Made by a program: the position numbers and the translations under genes. A stretch of 33,379 nt of DNA, taken from positions 1 to 33,379 of the forward strand of contig RXOA01000009.1 in NCBI GenBank assembly GCA_003979035.1. Reading direction: 5' to 3'. Positions 1-8,754 of the stretch are shown here, piece after piece (position 1 is the first letter of the stretch; every line of letters begins with the position of its first letter). The notes beneath the pieces were generated by a model. It did not search any database and was not told the origin of the DNA. It worked only from the letters and a program-made list of their open reading frames with translations. Origin of the DNA: Candidatus Bipolaricaulota bacterium. GTDB taxonomy: Bacteria > Bipolaricaulota > Bipolaricaulia > UBA7950 > UBA9294.

Positions 1-587
1 GATTGGTCAACGCATTGACGCTTGCCGGCAAGCTGATCGGCGCGCTGCCGCAGCACGCCCATACGCCGGAGACATCGAGCGAGCGGCAGGGTTTTATCCA
101 TCTCTCGAGTATCGAGGGGAACGCCTATCGCGCGGAGCTTCGGTTCATCTTGCGAGCATTCGAGATGGATGAACTGAACGGATACGGGGAGTTCTTGTCG
201 GCTCTCGTTGATGCGCTTTCGAAGAGTGAACCGCGGGCTCGCTTCGACATCCACACGCGAGCGCAGTACCGAAACATGCGCTACTGGTTGGAGAACGACA
301 TGCGGCCGGCCGATCTGGCGATCGAAGCGATTCGTCGCGTCGGGCTGACTCCCCGAGTCACCCCGATACGCGGCGGCACCGATGGGTCACAACTGACCGA
401 GCGCGGTCTGCCTACACCGAACCTGTTTGCCGGAACGCACAACGCTCATGGCCCGCTGGAATGGGTGGCTCTCGAAGACATGGCCAAGGGAGTCGATGTC
501 TGCGAGCAGCTTGTGCGGCTTTGGGCAGGGCAGGACCGGGACCGGGCGACGGGCGATAGGCCGCAAGGCCTGAGAGACGCTGCGTGA
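1..587 (+). CDS. pepT: Peptidase T, C-terminal part (5' end outside window)
   Basis: Cytoplasmic zinc aminotripeptidase of the M20 family, releasing the N-terminal residue of tripeptides. The reading frame is open from the window edge, so the N-terminal half (first metal ligands) is missing and no start can be assigned; the TTG at base 3 is internal. What remains matches the PepT C-terminus: the dimerisation-domain segment with VNALTLAGKLIG, then IRGGTDGSQLT (substrate-binding RGGTDG), GLPTPNLFAGTHNAHG and EWV. The His in THNAHG corresponds to the last zinc ligand of the family. The final 20 or so residues are Arg/Gly-rich and beyond the family core. The stop overlaps the ATG of the next gene by one base (TGATG), so the two are probably translationally coupled. 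Family assignment is secure. Confidence 0.93.
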   Translation, partial: LVNALTLAGKLIGALPQHAHTPETSSERQGFIHLSSIEGNAYRAELRFILRAFEMDELNGYGEFLSALVDALSKSEPRARFDIHTRAQYRNMRYWLENDMRPADLAIEAIRRVGLTPRVTPIRGGTDGSQLTERGLPTPNLFAGTHNAHGPLEWVALEDMAKGVDVCEQLVRLWAGQDRDRATGDRPQGLRDAA

Positions 588-889
588 TGGGCGTTCTCGA
601 AGCGTTTATGCTTGCCTGTTTCGCCGTGAGTTGGCCGATCTCAATTGCCAGGGCGCTTCGAACCAAGCGAGTGGATGGGAAGAGTCCGCTGTTCATGATG
701 TTGATCTGCATGGGCTACGCATTCGGGATCGCCAACAAGCTGCTGGGCCGCCTCGATTGGGTGACGGCGCTGTATGCGTTCAACATGGTTCTTGTGCTCG
801 TGGATCTTGTGTTGTGGTTCCGCTATCGCACCGGAAAGCTTCTGTGGATTGCGCCGCGGTCAAGCGGCCGAGAGCGCGATCACCTCTAG
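587..889 (+). CDS. Small PQ-loop/SWEET-like membrane protein
   Basis: A 100-residue hydrophobic protein with about three membrane segments: residues 3-18 (VLEAFMLACFAVSWP), about 35-52 and about 60-80. The first contains SWPISIARALRTK followed by KSPLF, which resembles the half-PQ-loop found in short SWEET-like or conserved hypothetical membrane proteins of bacteria; the end, DLVLWFRYRTGKL, is also typical of that group. Substrate and function are unknown. ATG at 587 overlaps the pepT stop by one base; a GTG at 584 is an alternative. No strong ribosome binding site is visible, which fits coupling to pepT. Family call is moderate and function is not known. Confidence 0.65.
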   Translation: MGVLEAFMLACFAVSWPISIARALRTKRVDGKSPLFMMLICMGYAFGIANKLLGRLDWVTALYAFNMVLVLVDLVLWFRYRTGKLLWIAPRSSGRERDHL

Positions 890-1453
890 ACGTTTCCCGA
901 CTCGCTGTTCGCCGCTCAGCCAGGGGACGCTCAAGTTGGACCGCGCGGGTTGTGGGTGCGAGGAGTAGGAAAGGCGTGACGACACGCCAAGTGCGAACCC
1001 CTTTGGGATCCTCGCCGAAGACCCCTGACGAGCGACCTAGTTTTCCCCAACGTGTTCGGCTGACGGACGGATGTGTGAACGGTCCGGCCGACGACTGGCA
1101 GCCAATAGGCCGCTCCAATGACAATCCGGGGGCGACCGACGCCATTCGCCCGGTGGGAGCGTCTCGAAGATGACGTTGTGAGAGTGGTCAACGGTCCTGA
1201 TCTTGATACCGGTTCAAGCGCGGTCAAGCCGACCGGGTTCGTCGTGGCCGAGTGAATGACCGCGCACGGCGCCGGCTGGATGGCGGCTTGCATGGGCCCG
1301 GAGCGTCGTCGGTTCGGGTTGTCTAGGAAGACCCCTTTCGCGGAGTGGAGACAACGGAGATCCCCGCCGCCGAACTGAAACGGTGTGCCGCCGTCATGTG
1401 CTGCGTGGAGTGCACAAACGGAGTAGACTCCTTGCTTCCCAAAGGAGGCAGCC
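890..1453. other. Intergenic, 564 bp, no gene seen
   Basis: Short overlapping frames on both strands have no ribosome binding site and translate to low-complexity Arg/Ser-rich sequence with no family resemblance. No tRNA-like or familiar riboswitch motif was recognised. The last 15 bases hold the AAAGGAGG ribosome binding site of the following peptidase gene. I could not pick a convincing promoter. Confidence 0.6.
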
Positions 1454-3490
1454 ATGCGCAGTCCCGAGCACACCGCAGCGGAAACCGAAACGCCACGTGG
1501 CGTACAGATAGAAGATCTGCTCCGCTATCGCTTTCTCTCCTCGCCCAAGGTCTCGCCCGATGCAAGGTGGTCGGCGTTTGTCGTGAAGCAAGCAAGCGCC
1601 GATTCCAAAGGCTACGACAGCAATCTGTTTCTCGTCGATCTGGAAGGCGGCGGCGTCCGACAGCTGACTTCGTCGGGGAAAGACGGTGTGTTCGTCTGGT
1701 CCGAGGATTCCCGGTCGATCATCTTCGCATCGAAGCGGGATGAGAAGACAGGGGAGAACGGGGCCAAGAGAGAGCCATCAACGGATCTGTATCGAATCTT
1801 CCTGAACGGCGGCGAAGCGCTGCCGTTGGCCACAGTCCCGCTCGCTGTCGAGCAGCTTCGATTGGCCGACGACCACCGACTGTTGATCATGGCGCGCATG
1901 GCTCCGGGAACGAGCGAACTCGGGGGCGGAGACAATCCAACCTCCGACGGGGATGACTACGAGGTGCTGGACGAGATCCCCTATTGGCAGAACGGAATTG
2001 GATTCACCAACCGCCGCCGCGTTCATCTGTTTGTCTACGATCTGGAGACGAGCGAAACCGAAGAGCTTCTTCGCGAAGAGGGCGATCTGGAAATCGCTTC
2101 GTTTGATGTGCTCGGCGGAGTTGTCGCCGCCACCGGACGGAGGTTTGGCGGGAAGGCCCCGGTCACGGACGAACTCTGGACCGTCGATGTCGATGAAGGC
2201 CGAACGCGTTGCCTGTCGCGAGACACCCTCAGCCTGGGCGAACCGCGGTTTCTCACGCAGGATCATGTCGCCGTCCTCGGCACGGACATGGGTGTGTACG
2301 GCTTGAATCAAAGCCGTGAGGTCTATGTCGCGGAGCTTGCATCGGGGACACTGGGATCGATCACGCCGGATTGGGAACGGATGCCCGGGAACCGCGTCAC
2401 CGGCGATTGCCGCCACGGCGGCGGGCCGACGCTGCTTGCCCACGGCGGGTCACTGTATGTCGTGGTCACCGACGGCGGAAACGCGGTGTTGGAGAAAGTC
2501 CTGCGCGACGGCAACGTGGAACGGATGGCGGACATTGAAGGTTCGATCGATGCATTCGATGTCTGCGATCGCGGCTTGGTGTACGTTGCGCTCCGCGCCG
2601 ACTGCCTCCAGGAGCTGTACATTCGGCGCGGCGATCGAGAGACAAGACTCACGTCGATCAACGGCGAAGCTCTTGTCGCGGATCTTCCCCTTCCCGAGGC
2701 GTTTTCGGTCAGGACCGCAGACGGGACGGAGATCGATGCGTGGATGATCCGGCCGGTGGAGTTCGAGTCCGGTCGATCGTATCCGTCGGTCCTCGAGATT
2801 CATGGAGGGCCTAAAACGGCGTACGGGACGGTATTTATTCACGAGATGCAAATGCTGGCAGCGCATGGGTACGCTGTGATCTACTGCAATCCACGCGGGT
2901 CGGCGGGCCGAGGCGACGAGTTCGCGGAGATTCGCGGCAAGTACGGGACGGTCGACTACGAGGACATCATGGCCGTAGTGGATCATGCGTTGACCGCCTA
3001 CCCGTTCCTTGATTCGGATCGGATCGGCGTGACCGGCGGCTCGTACGGCGGTTACATGACCAATTGGATCATCGGTCACACCGATCGTTTTGCCGCGGCA
3101 TGCTCACAGCGCTCGATTGCCAACTGGGCCTCGATGATGTGTACCACCGACATCGGGTACTTCTTCACGCCGGATCAGATCGCCGCGTCCCCATGGGACG
3201 AAGGCGGCGTCGGAGCGGACAAGCTGTGGTGGCATTCCCCGCTGAAATATGCCGACAAGGCGGCGACGCCGACGCTGTTCATCCACTCCGAGCAGGATTA
3301 TCGCTGTTGGCTCACCGAGGGGCTGCAGATGTTCACCGCATTGCGCGCCCACGGCGTCGACAGCCGGCTCGTGATATTCCGCGGCGAGAACCACGAACTG
3401 TCGCGCAGCGGCAAGCCGCTCCATCGAATCCGCAGGCTCCAAGAGATGCTGGACTGGTTCGACAAGTATCTGAAGGGGAATGACGTCTGA
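1454..3490 (+). CDS. S9-family serine peptidase (prolyl oligopeptidase / acylaminoacyl-peptidase type)
   Basis: A 678-residue two-domain peptidase. Residues 1 to about 400 form a WD40/PD40-type beta-propeller (blades such as SPDARWSAFVV, WSEDSRSIIFASKRD); about 420-678 is the alpha/beta-hydrolase domain. Catalytic residues are visible: Ser530 in GGSYGGYMTNW, Asp615 in HSEQDYRC and His647 in ENHELSRSG. HGGPKTAYG near 450 supplies the oxyanion region. The length is usual for the family. There is no signal peptide, so it should act in the cytoplasm on small peptides or N-acylated peptides. The start is fixed by AAAGGAGG at 1441-1448, five bases before ATG. It stands alone, convergent with the ZIP-like gene, with a shared hairpin between them. 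The exact substrate (oligopeptides versus acyl-peptides) cannot be told from sequence. Confidence 0.93.
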   Translation: MRSPEHTAAETETPRGVQIEDLLRYRFLSSPKVSPDARWSAFVVKQASADSKGYDSNLFLVDLEGGGVRQLTSSGKDGVFVWSEDSRSIIFASKRDEKTGENGAKREPSTDLYRIFLNGGEALPLATVPLAVEQLRLADDHRLLIMARMAPGTSELGGGDNPTSDGDDYEVLDEIPYWQNGIGFTNRRRVHLFVYDLETSETEELLREEGDLEIASFDVLGGVVAATGRRFGGKAPVTDELWTVDVDEGRTRCLSRDTLSLGEPRFLTQDHVAVLGTDMGVYGLNQSREVYVAELASGTLGSITPDWERMPGNRVTGDCRHGGGPTLLAHGGSLYVVVTDGGNAVLEKVLRDGNVERMADIEGSIDAFDVCDRGLVYVALRADCLQELYIRRGDRETRLTSINGEALVADLPLPEAFSVRTADGTEIDAWMIRPVEFESGRSYPSVLEIHGGPKTAYGTVFIHEMQMLAAHGYAVIYCNPRGSAGRGDEFAEIRGKYGTVDYEDIMAVVDHALTAYPFLDSDRIGVTGGSYGGYMTNWIIGHTDRFAAACSQRSIANWASMMCTTDIGYFFTPDQIAASPWDEGGVGADKLWWHSPLKYADKAATPTLFIHSEQDYRCWLTEGLQMFTALRAHGVDSRLVIFRGENHELSRSGKPLHRIRRLQEMLDWFDKYLKGNDV

Positions 3491-3524
3491 TCTCTCGATC
3501 AATCCTCGACCATCGGAACCTGAA

Positions 3525-3555
3525 CTCCCGCTTGGGGATCAGTCCCAAGCGGGAG
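3525..3555. terminator. Bidirectional hairpin between convergent genes
   Basis: A perfect 12-bp stem (CTCCCGCTTGGG at 3525-3536 with its complement at 3544-3555) and a 7-base loop lies between the stops of the S9 peptidase (3490, plus) and the ZIP-like gene (3593, minus). There is no clear T-run on either side, so it is terminator-like rather than a textbook intrinsic terminator; it could also protect 3' ends. Confidence 0.6.
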
Positions 3556-3592
3556 CTTGAGCGATGGAACCCGATACACCAACGACCAAGCC

Positions 3593-4303
3593 CTATCCCA
3601 GCAGCTTCTCGCCGACCACTCCCACGATGAATCCTAACGTCGCTCCCAGTGCCGGGGTCCAGTGGCGCTTCATCTTCGCCAGCGGAGCGATGTCCTGGAA
3701 GACCAGATAGAGGATGCCTCCGCCCGCGACAAGCATCAACGCACCGACCGGGACTTGCTTCGATTGAAGGAAGAAGTACCCGAGAAGTCCTGCGGCGGGT
3801 CCCAGGAAACTCAGCGCGAACATCATCCCAAGAACTCGTCGGGCAGTTGCCCGGCCCGCGATGAGTTCTCGATAGGCATTGAACCCTTCGGGAAGATTCT
3901 GCGCGCCGATGAAGATGGCGAGCAGCACGCCGAGCCGGGGGTTGTGAGGAAACACGGCTCCCAGAGAAACCGCTTCAGGAAGGAAGTCGAGCAACATCGC
4001 CATGAACTGTGCCCTGGATCCACCACAACAGGAGAGCTTCTCGTCGATCAGCATGAACAGGCCAGATCCGGAGCAAAACAGCAGGATCCCTAACCACAGC
4101 GGAAGAGAATCCAGGCCCATCGGAACCAGAGCGAACGCAACGGCCGCGATGAGCACGCCGCCGCCGAATGCGACGACAGCATGGATGGCTTCCTTGACGG
4201 CTTCATCCTTCTTGACCGGAAGAGACTTCGCGGCCAGCGCCCCAAGGATCATCGTCAATCCTGCGGCCCAGCAATACATGGCGATAGAGAACGGCTCCCG
4301 CAT
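3593..4303 (-). CDS. ZIP-family-like metal transporter with altered metal-site motifs
   Basis: A 236-residue integral membrane protein with about eight hydrophobic segments, first segment AGLTMILGALAA and last LGATLGFIVGVVGEKLLG. Layout and the two motifs LDFLPEAVSLG (residues 105-115) and AQNLPEGFNAY (134-144) match membrane segments 4 and 5 of ZIP transporters such as ZupT, where both read HNxPEG. Here both histidines are replaced, by Asp106 and Gln135, while Pro-Glu is kept. Transport of zinc or another divalent cation is therefore inferred, and the metal preference may be changed. The start is ATG 4303, supported by GGAGG seven bases upstream; a GTG one codon earlier is possible. The 5' leader faces the CofE-like gene divergently. 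Confidence 0.75.
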   Translation of the reverse strand: MREPFSIAMYCWAAGLTMILGALAAKSLPVKKDEAVKEAIHAVVAFGGGVLIAAVAFALVPMGLDSLPLWLGILLFCSGSGLFMLIDEKLSCCGGSRAQFMAMLLDFLPEAVSLGAVFPHNPRLGVLLAIFIGAQNLPEGFNAYRELIAGRATARRVLGMMFALSFLGPAAGLLGYFFLQSKQVPVGALMLVAGGGILYLVFQDIAPLAKMKRHWTPALGATLGFIVGVVGEKLLG

Positions 4304-4571
4304 CACGTTTCCTCCCATCCAAGAAGCTCTCGCCGAACCAAGACCTTCTCCCCACACTAGTTGCCCTGGACGGACGAAGCAAGCGATAGCGAGCAGCGGC
4401 TGGGTCACGCCATCTTGCGTCGTACGTCAGCAACCTCGGCTGCATCGGCTCGCGACGTGCGCTGGCGTGGAAGCATGCAGCGATCGGATTGTATACTCTG
4501 CAAATCCAAGTGCCGGATGTGGCTCCGTGTGGGTGCGGGGTGCATCATCCCGCAATGCAGAAGAGGCCGCG

Positions 4572-5522
4572 ATGGTTCAGATTTTCCCTCTCCCTGTTTC
4601 ACAGCCACTCGTGCCGGAAGACGCGGAACGGCAGACACTTTCCGGCTTCGTGCTTGGGGCTATTCGGCAGAATGGGTTGATCGTGGAGTCCGGTGACGTG
4701 TTGTGTCTGAGTTCCAAGATTGCGGGCCTGTACGAGGGCCGTACCGTCCGTTTGGATTCCGTCGTCCCATCCCGGCGCGCAAGATGGTTGGCCCGGATCT
4801 TCGAGAAAGATCCGCGCAAGATGGAACTGATGATTAGAAGCGGGAAAGTCGCCGGCGTGATGCCCATGCGGCGGATGGCCACGAAACGTGGCGGTGCCCA
4901 GGCCATGGACCGGCTTGCCACCGACCCGCGAACCCGCAGTCGGGCCCTTGCACTCGTTGAGCGGTTCGAATTCTTCATGGCGATGCACGGCGCGCTCATT
5001 AATGAGGCCGGCATCGACATCATGAACTCGCCGCCGGGCTACGTCAGTCAGCTTCCCGAGGCACCGGGGCGCACCGCGGCCGACCTGCGACGCACACTGA
5101 AGGACGCTTTGGGCTTCAGTGTCCCCGTCATCATTACCGACACGGTGGCCCCAATTGGCCGTCTTGGCACAGTCGACGTCGCGATTGGATTCTCCGGGCT
5201 CGCTCCTGTCGAGCGGAAGCTGATTGCCGAAGATCTTTTCGGGGATCTTCGGCCCGGGGGAGCGAACATCATCGTTGACTCGATTGCGGCCATTGCTGGC
5301 GCCGTGATGGGGCAAACGACCGAGATGACTCCGATGGCCCTTGTGCGAGGTTGCGACTACACCCCCGAAGAAGAAGACGACTTCTCATCCGCCGAGCGGT
5401 GCATGGAGAGATTGAGCTACCCGCAGGGAACTGTTGTGTCCGGGACGCTGCTCACCGTCCTTTGCACCGTTTGGTACCACCTGGTGAGCTTTGTCGTCTC
5501 GGGCCCTCGATTCAAGCGGTGA
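4572..5522 (+). CDS. CofE-like ligase (coenzyme F420-0:L-glutamate ligase family)
   Basis: A 316-residue protein of the F420 ligase family, whose characterised members add glutamate to F420-0 using GTP. Family landmarks in order: GDVLCLSSKIAGLYEGR (41-57), VVPSRRA, KDPRKMELMI, MHGALINEAGIDIMN (138-152), VPVIITDTVAPIGR (184-197), VDVAIGFSGL, then AAIAGAVMGQ and MALVRGCDY. It is longer than CofE (about 250) and departs at key places: the family DTxGRPWR reads DTVAPIGR, and NAGIDxSN reads EAGIDIMN. The substrate may thus not be F420-0, and no other F420 gene is nearby. The start is ATG 4572 behind a weak AGAGG; a longer open frame upstream has no coding character. A TATACT at 4492-4497 could be the -10 of its promoter, but no good -35 is seen. 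Confidence 0.8.
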   Translation: MVQIFPLPVSQPLVPEDAERQTLSGFVLGAIRQNGLIVESGDVLCLSSKIAGLYEGRTVRLDSVVPSRRARWLARIFEKDPRKMELMIRSGKVAGVMPMRRMATKRGGAQAMDRLATDPRTRSRALALVERFEFFMAMHGALINEAGIDIMNSPPGYVSQLPEAPGRTAADLRRTLKDALGFSVPVIITDTVAPIGRLGTVDVAIGFSGLAPVERKLIAEDLFGDLRPGGANIIVDSIAAIAGAVMGQTTEMTPMALVRGCDYTPEEEDDFSSAERCMERLSYPQGTVVSGTLLTVLCTVWYHLVSFVVSGPRFKR

Positions 5523-6246
5523 CGTGCAGCCCTTTGGTTGACCGGACGCACTCCCCTCGCAGCGAGGCCCGGTCGGATGTCGCATGACCGTGTGTTCCGC
5601 CGCGACGGGTTCCGGGATGTCTGTGAATGTCAAGCGGGCCCTCAGACGTCGATCGATTCGAAACGCAGCATCAGGGAGTGTCTCACGCAGGCGACATCAT
5701 TCTGGTCAAGCGAATCCGGCGCGCCCCACCTGGTAGCAATCGTTGGCTGCACCTGCGCCATCGCTCACGAGGTGCCTCGTGTGCGTGTGCGTCGCCGGGA
5801 GAAGCAGAGGTGCCGGAGGGCCATCCATCGGCCCTGTCAGCCAATGCTCACCGGGTAGGCAGAGGGTCGGTCGAACATCGGGCTCGTCGTGTATCGCCGA
5901 AACAGGGACTTGCGCCTGCGCAAGATCCCCACGCCCGGAAGGTATGGCCTGACGCTGTGACCCATTGTCCATCCCTGCCGTGAGCCGGCGACTCGGCATT
6001 CGCCCTGCGCCGCACCCTGCGGAGAGGGGTGTCCAATCGCGAAAGGGCGCCAACACTTCAAATCCTGCTGATGATGTTGTTCGCGGACTGCTCCTCAGAG
6101 GGGCTCGGGAGGCGCGTCGCGTGGTCCGGCAGCCCCGGCGCGAACACTGGAAGCTAAAGCCCGCAGGGTATGAAGCGATCGACAGTCGCCCGCGCGGGCT
6201 TGAATGCAGTATCTTGGAGCATCACGGCGGTGGACGGGAGATCCCG
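5523..6246. other. Intergenic, 724 bp, hairpin-rich, no gene seen
   Basis: No frame has coding character. Inverted repeats are dense: CACGAG/CTCGTG around 5766-5781, and TTGCG/CGCAA around 5909-5922 extended by GGGA/TCCC. It may hold a structured leader or small RNA ahead of the channel gene, but I matched no known riboswitch, RNase P, SRP, tmRNA or 6S signature. The end (6236-6240, GGGAG) is the ribosome binding site of the MscS gene. Confidence 0.5.
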
Positions 6247-7179
6247 ATGCGACAGGCGATTGACTGGCTCAGCGAAGTCACCGGCTTCGATCCCCAAACG
6301 ATCAGCAATCTGCTGCTCACGGCGGGGATTGTCGTCGCCCTGTGGTTGATCCGCTGGGCGTTTCTCGCGGTGATGAACCGGAGAGCGGCCGATCCGCGGG
6401 TCCGCTATCGCTGGAGGAAGATCGCAACGTACTCGGCGTCGATTGTCGGGATCATTCTCGTAGGTCGGGTTTGGCTCGAAGGGATTCAATCGCTGGTGAC
6501 CTACTTCGGGCTTCTGTCGGCGGGAATCGCCGTGGCGTTGAGAGATCCTATCGTCAACTGGTTTGGGTGGGCGTTTATCGGTTGGCGACGCCCATTCACC
6601 ATTGGAGATCGAATCCAGATCGGGTCGCTTGCCGGCGACGTGATCGACATCGGCGTGTCGACATTCTCCGTGCTCGAGGTTACATCGCCGGAGTCCGGAG
6701 AGCAGATCACCGGGCGGATCGTTCACGTGCCGAACGGGAAGGTCTTCGTGGAGCCGGTCGTCAACATCACGCAGGGATTCAATTACGTTTGGAACGAAAT
6801 TCCGATTATCGTTACGTTTGAGTCCGACTGGCGCCGGGCGAAGCGGATGATCGAGGAGATCCTGAAGAAGCGGGTGGAATCGGTGACAGACGAAGCTGCC
6901 CGTTTTATCCGGGAAGCGTCAAGGAAGTTCCTGATCCATTCCGCAAACGTCCATCCTGTTGTCTACACGCACATCTCGAGCGACGGCATCGAATTGACGG
7001 CCCGCTACATTTGTGAAGCCAGGTCGAGGAGAAAGACGTCCGAAGCCGTCAGCGAAGCGATCCTGGAGGCGTTTGCCGCCGAGCCGGCAATCGACTTCGC
7101 CTACAAGACCTCGCGTGTCTTCCGCCAAACTGAGGAAGGGAAAGAAGCCCTCCGCACGCAGCCTCCGTCCGGTGGTTGA
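6247..7179 (+). CDS. MscS-family mechanosensitive ion channel
   Basis: A 310-residue small-conductance mechanosensitive channel homologue that releases solutes on hypo-osmotic shock. Membrane segments lie at about 21-43 (LLLTAGIVVALWLIRW), 60-77 and 82-111. The third holds the pore helix LLSAGIAVALRDPIVNWFGW, with the Gly/Ala spacing typical of MscS TM3. This runs into the beta domain: RPFTIGDRIQIG, GDVIDIGVSTFSV and VHVPNGKVF, then a cytoplasmic alpha/beta vestibule to the C-terminus. Length is close to E. coli MscS. The start is ATG 6247 with GGGAG six bases upstream; the open frame begins earlier, but the extra residues are not MscS-like. It is convergent with the flavodoxin gene and apparently monocistronic. 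Confidence 0.92.
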   Translation: MRQAIDWLSEVTGFDPQTISNLLLTAGIVVALWLIRWAFLAVMNRRAADPRVRYRWRKIATYSASIVGIILVGRVWLEGIQSLVTYFGLLSAGIAVALRDPIVNWFGWAFIGWRRPFTIGDRIQIGSLAGDVIDIGVSTFSVLEVTSPESGEQITGRIVHVPNGKVFVEPVVNITQGFNYVWNEIPIIVTFESDWRRAKRMIEEILKKRVESVTDEAARFIREASRKFLIHSANVHPVVYTHISSDGIELTARYICEARSRRKTSEAVSEAILEAFAAEPAIDFAYKTSRVFRQTEEGKEALRTQPPSGG

Positions 7180-7679
7180 GATCGCGTCTCACAAGGCATT
7201 CCTATGACGATCTCACCGTCGATCGGATCGAACCCTGTATCACGCGTCGGGATTGGTTGGGGGATGGAGCCCCGTCCGAATTCATGGGACGACGCGAGAT
7301 GGCGGGAAGATGTCACGGCCACACACAAGGAGAGGATGATTGGCCTGCCGTGGCGAGTTCCGCGCAAGCCGCATGAGCGGACTGCCCCCTCACGAGAGAA
7401 CTGATGAGCTTGGGAACCCTTGATCGGCCATCTGCAGTTGAGCTTGAAAGGATGCTTCGACGTGAACCAAGGTTTGTTCTTGTCGAAACGGGATTCATCG
7501 ATGCCCATCAGGAATCCGCGACCTGCCCCCCCCCGTCACATGCCTTCGCGACAACCACAGCGTGCTCGTAGGAAGACGGCACAATCGCCAGAGCCGATCG
7601 CGGCATCGGCACTCAGAGGATGCGGCGGATCGAGCCAGCCATTGAATCGCAGCGGCCGCGACGGTCGGGGGGCTCGTGA
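7180..7679. other. Intergenic, 500 bp, no gene seen
   Basis: Lies between the convergent mscS-like and flavodoxin genes. Frames of 60-135 codons have neither ribosome binding sites nor recognisable products. A C8 run occurs near 7529. No clear terminator was found. Confidence 0.55.
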
Positions 7680-8237
7680 CTACGGCTTGCACACCGCGAG
7701 CACGTTCCTTGCGAAGCTTCTTGCCGCTTCAAGATCCTCCGGGGTGGGATGTCGGCGCGCATCCTCGATGTATGTGATCCACTGTTTTTCGTCGGGAATC
7801 ACGCTGTTGCGGATGAACGTTTCGATTTCCGGTGACGGCGCTCCCTGGCAGCTGAAGAATCCGAGGAATTCAATGCCCTTCTCTCGGCAGGCGTCTTCGA
7901 ACGAACCCGGACATCTGCCGGCCCAACGTTCGTGCATCTCCTTCTTCCACGCAGTGCCCTCCGGCATCATCGTCGAGTGCGTGACGAAGCCGGCGAGTCT
8001 CAGGGCTGAGCCCGCCGGGATCCGAGCGAGGAATTCCTTTGCCGGAGCTGCAATGTCGGATGAATGGCACGTAGACCCGAGGAAGACAATCTCGAAGCTC
8101 GGAAGGACATCCACGTCCACATCGCCAATCGAAGCGACACGCACCTTGTGGGCTAGGGCTTTCGCCTCTTCACCGATGGATGTTGCGATTCTCTTGGTAT
8201 TCCCCGTTTCGCTGAAGTACGCAACCAGGATCTTCAC
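7680..8237 (-). CDS. Flavodoxin-family protein
   Basis: A 185-residue flavodoxin-like protein that should bind FMN and act as a cytoplasmic electron carrier or NAD(P)H-linked flavoenzyme. It starts KILVAYFSETGNTKRIA, the classic first strand and FMN-phosphate loop (SETGNT, residues 9-14). Then come IVFLGSTCHSSDIAAP (second FMN loop) and LAGFVTHSTMMPEG (third flavin-contact region). The family is set by the N-terminus; the C-terminal 60 residues (from about FFSCQGAPSPE) resemble the FldA-like or multimeric flavodoxin group. The start is GTG 8237, with GGGAGG upstream (8247-8252). The same frame is open to 8528, but those residues lie before the ribosome binding site and are not flavodoxin. Confidence 0.87.
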   Translation of the reverse strand: MKILVAYFSETGNTKRIATSIGEEAKALAHKVRVASIGDVDVDVLPSFEIVFLGSTCHSSDIAAPAKEFLARIPAGSALRLAGFVTHSTMMPEGTAWKKEMHERWAGRCPGSFEDACREKGIEFLGFFSCQGAPSPEIETFIRNSVIPDEKQWITYIEDARRHPTPEDLEAARSFARNVLAVCKP

Positions 8238-8754
8238 AGACCTGCCTCCCTGTTCTTGAGGATGACGGTAGTGTACGGGTGCCGCGCTGAGTGCGGAAGC
8301 TTCAGCTGTCGATCCGTTGTCCTCCGAAGCCGACGGTACCTGGATCGGCATCCTGTCTAATCCGCTCAAGCGAACGGACGATGGAGCGAATCCGGGCGAC
8401 ACGGCGACGCAGTGCTCGTAGGTCGTCGACGCGATGATCCACCAGGAGATCCAATCGGCAAGCATGTTTTCGAATCTCCCCGGGTCGTTCAAACCTACAT
8501 CAAGCAACGTCGGAAGCGCCGCCATCATCCGTTCACAGGTGTGTGGAGAGGATGTCCTTCATCGTTCAGGCGTCCTTTGCTGCGGCAGACTCGCATTCGG
8601 CGGAATCGATACCGGAGCCGTGCTCCAATTCTCCCGCGCTGCGCGGATGGCTTCGATCAGACAGGAGGCACGCGTGATTCTGTTTCCTGCGCTTCCCGTG
8701 TAAAGACGCGCAAGCTCAGCAGGACGGCAACAGCGGACGAATCGGGCCTGTAGT
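8238..8754. other. Intergenic, 517 bp, no secure gene
   Basis: The minus frame continues open upstream of the flavodoxin start to 8528 and would encode a Trp-rich stretch (LADWISWWIIASTTYEH), but without a start signal. It might be a decayed gene. On the minus strand TTCCGC and TACACT, 17 bases apart, lie upstream of the flavodoxin as a weak candidate promoter. Nothing else was recognised. Confidence 0.45.

Noticed and set aside
1778..2443. Long minus-strand frame opposite the S9 peptidase.
   Set aside because: A GC-rich coding gene opens mirror frames; no ribosome binding site or recognisable product.
4002..4571. Upstream extension of the CofE-like frame to 4002.
   Set aside because: It overlaps the ZIP-like gene on the other strand, lacks a ribosome binding site and is not family-like.
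5821..5880. Part of the region before mscS (GTCAGCCAA...GTAGGC) recalls the 3' side of the ydaO/c-di-AMP riboswitch.
   Set aside because: The other conserved blocks (GGGGTGAATC-like and the 5' GGAGGACC-like element) are absent, so the resemblance is too short.
8238..8528. N-terminal extension of the flavodoxin to 8528.
   Set aside because: The GTG at 8237 has its own GGGAGG site and the flavodoxin fold begins right there; the extra residues are not part of the family.
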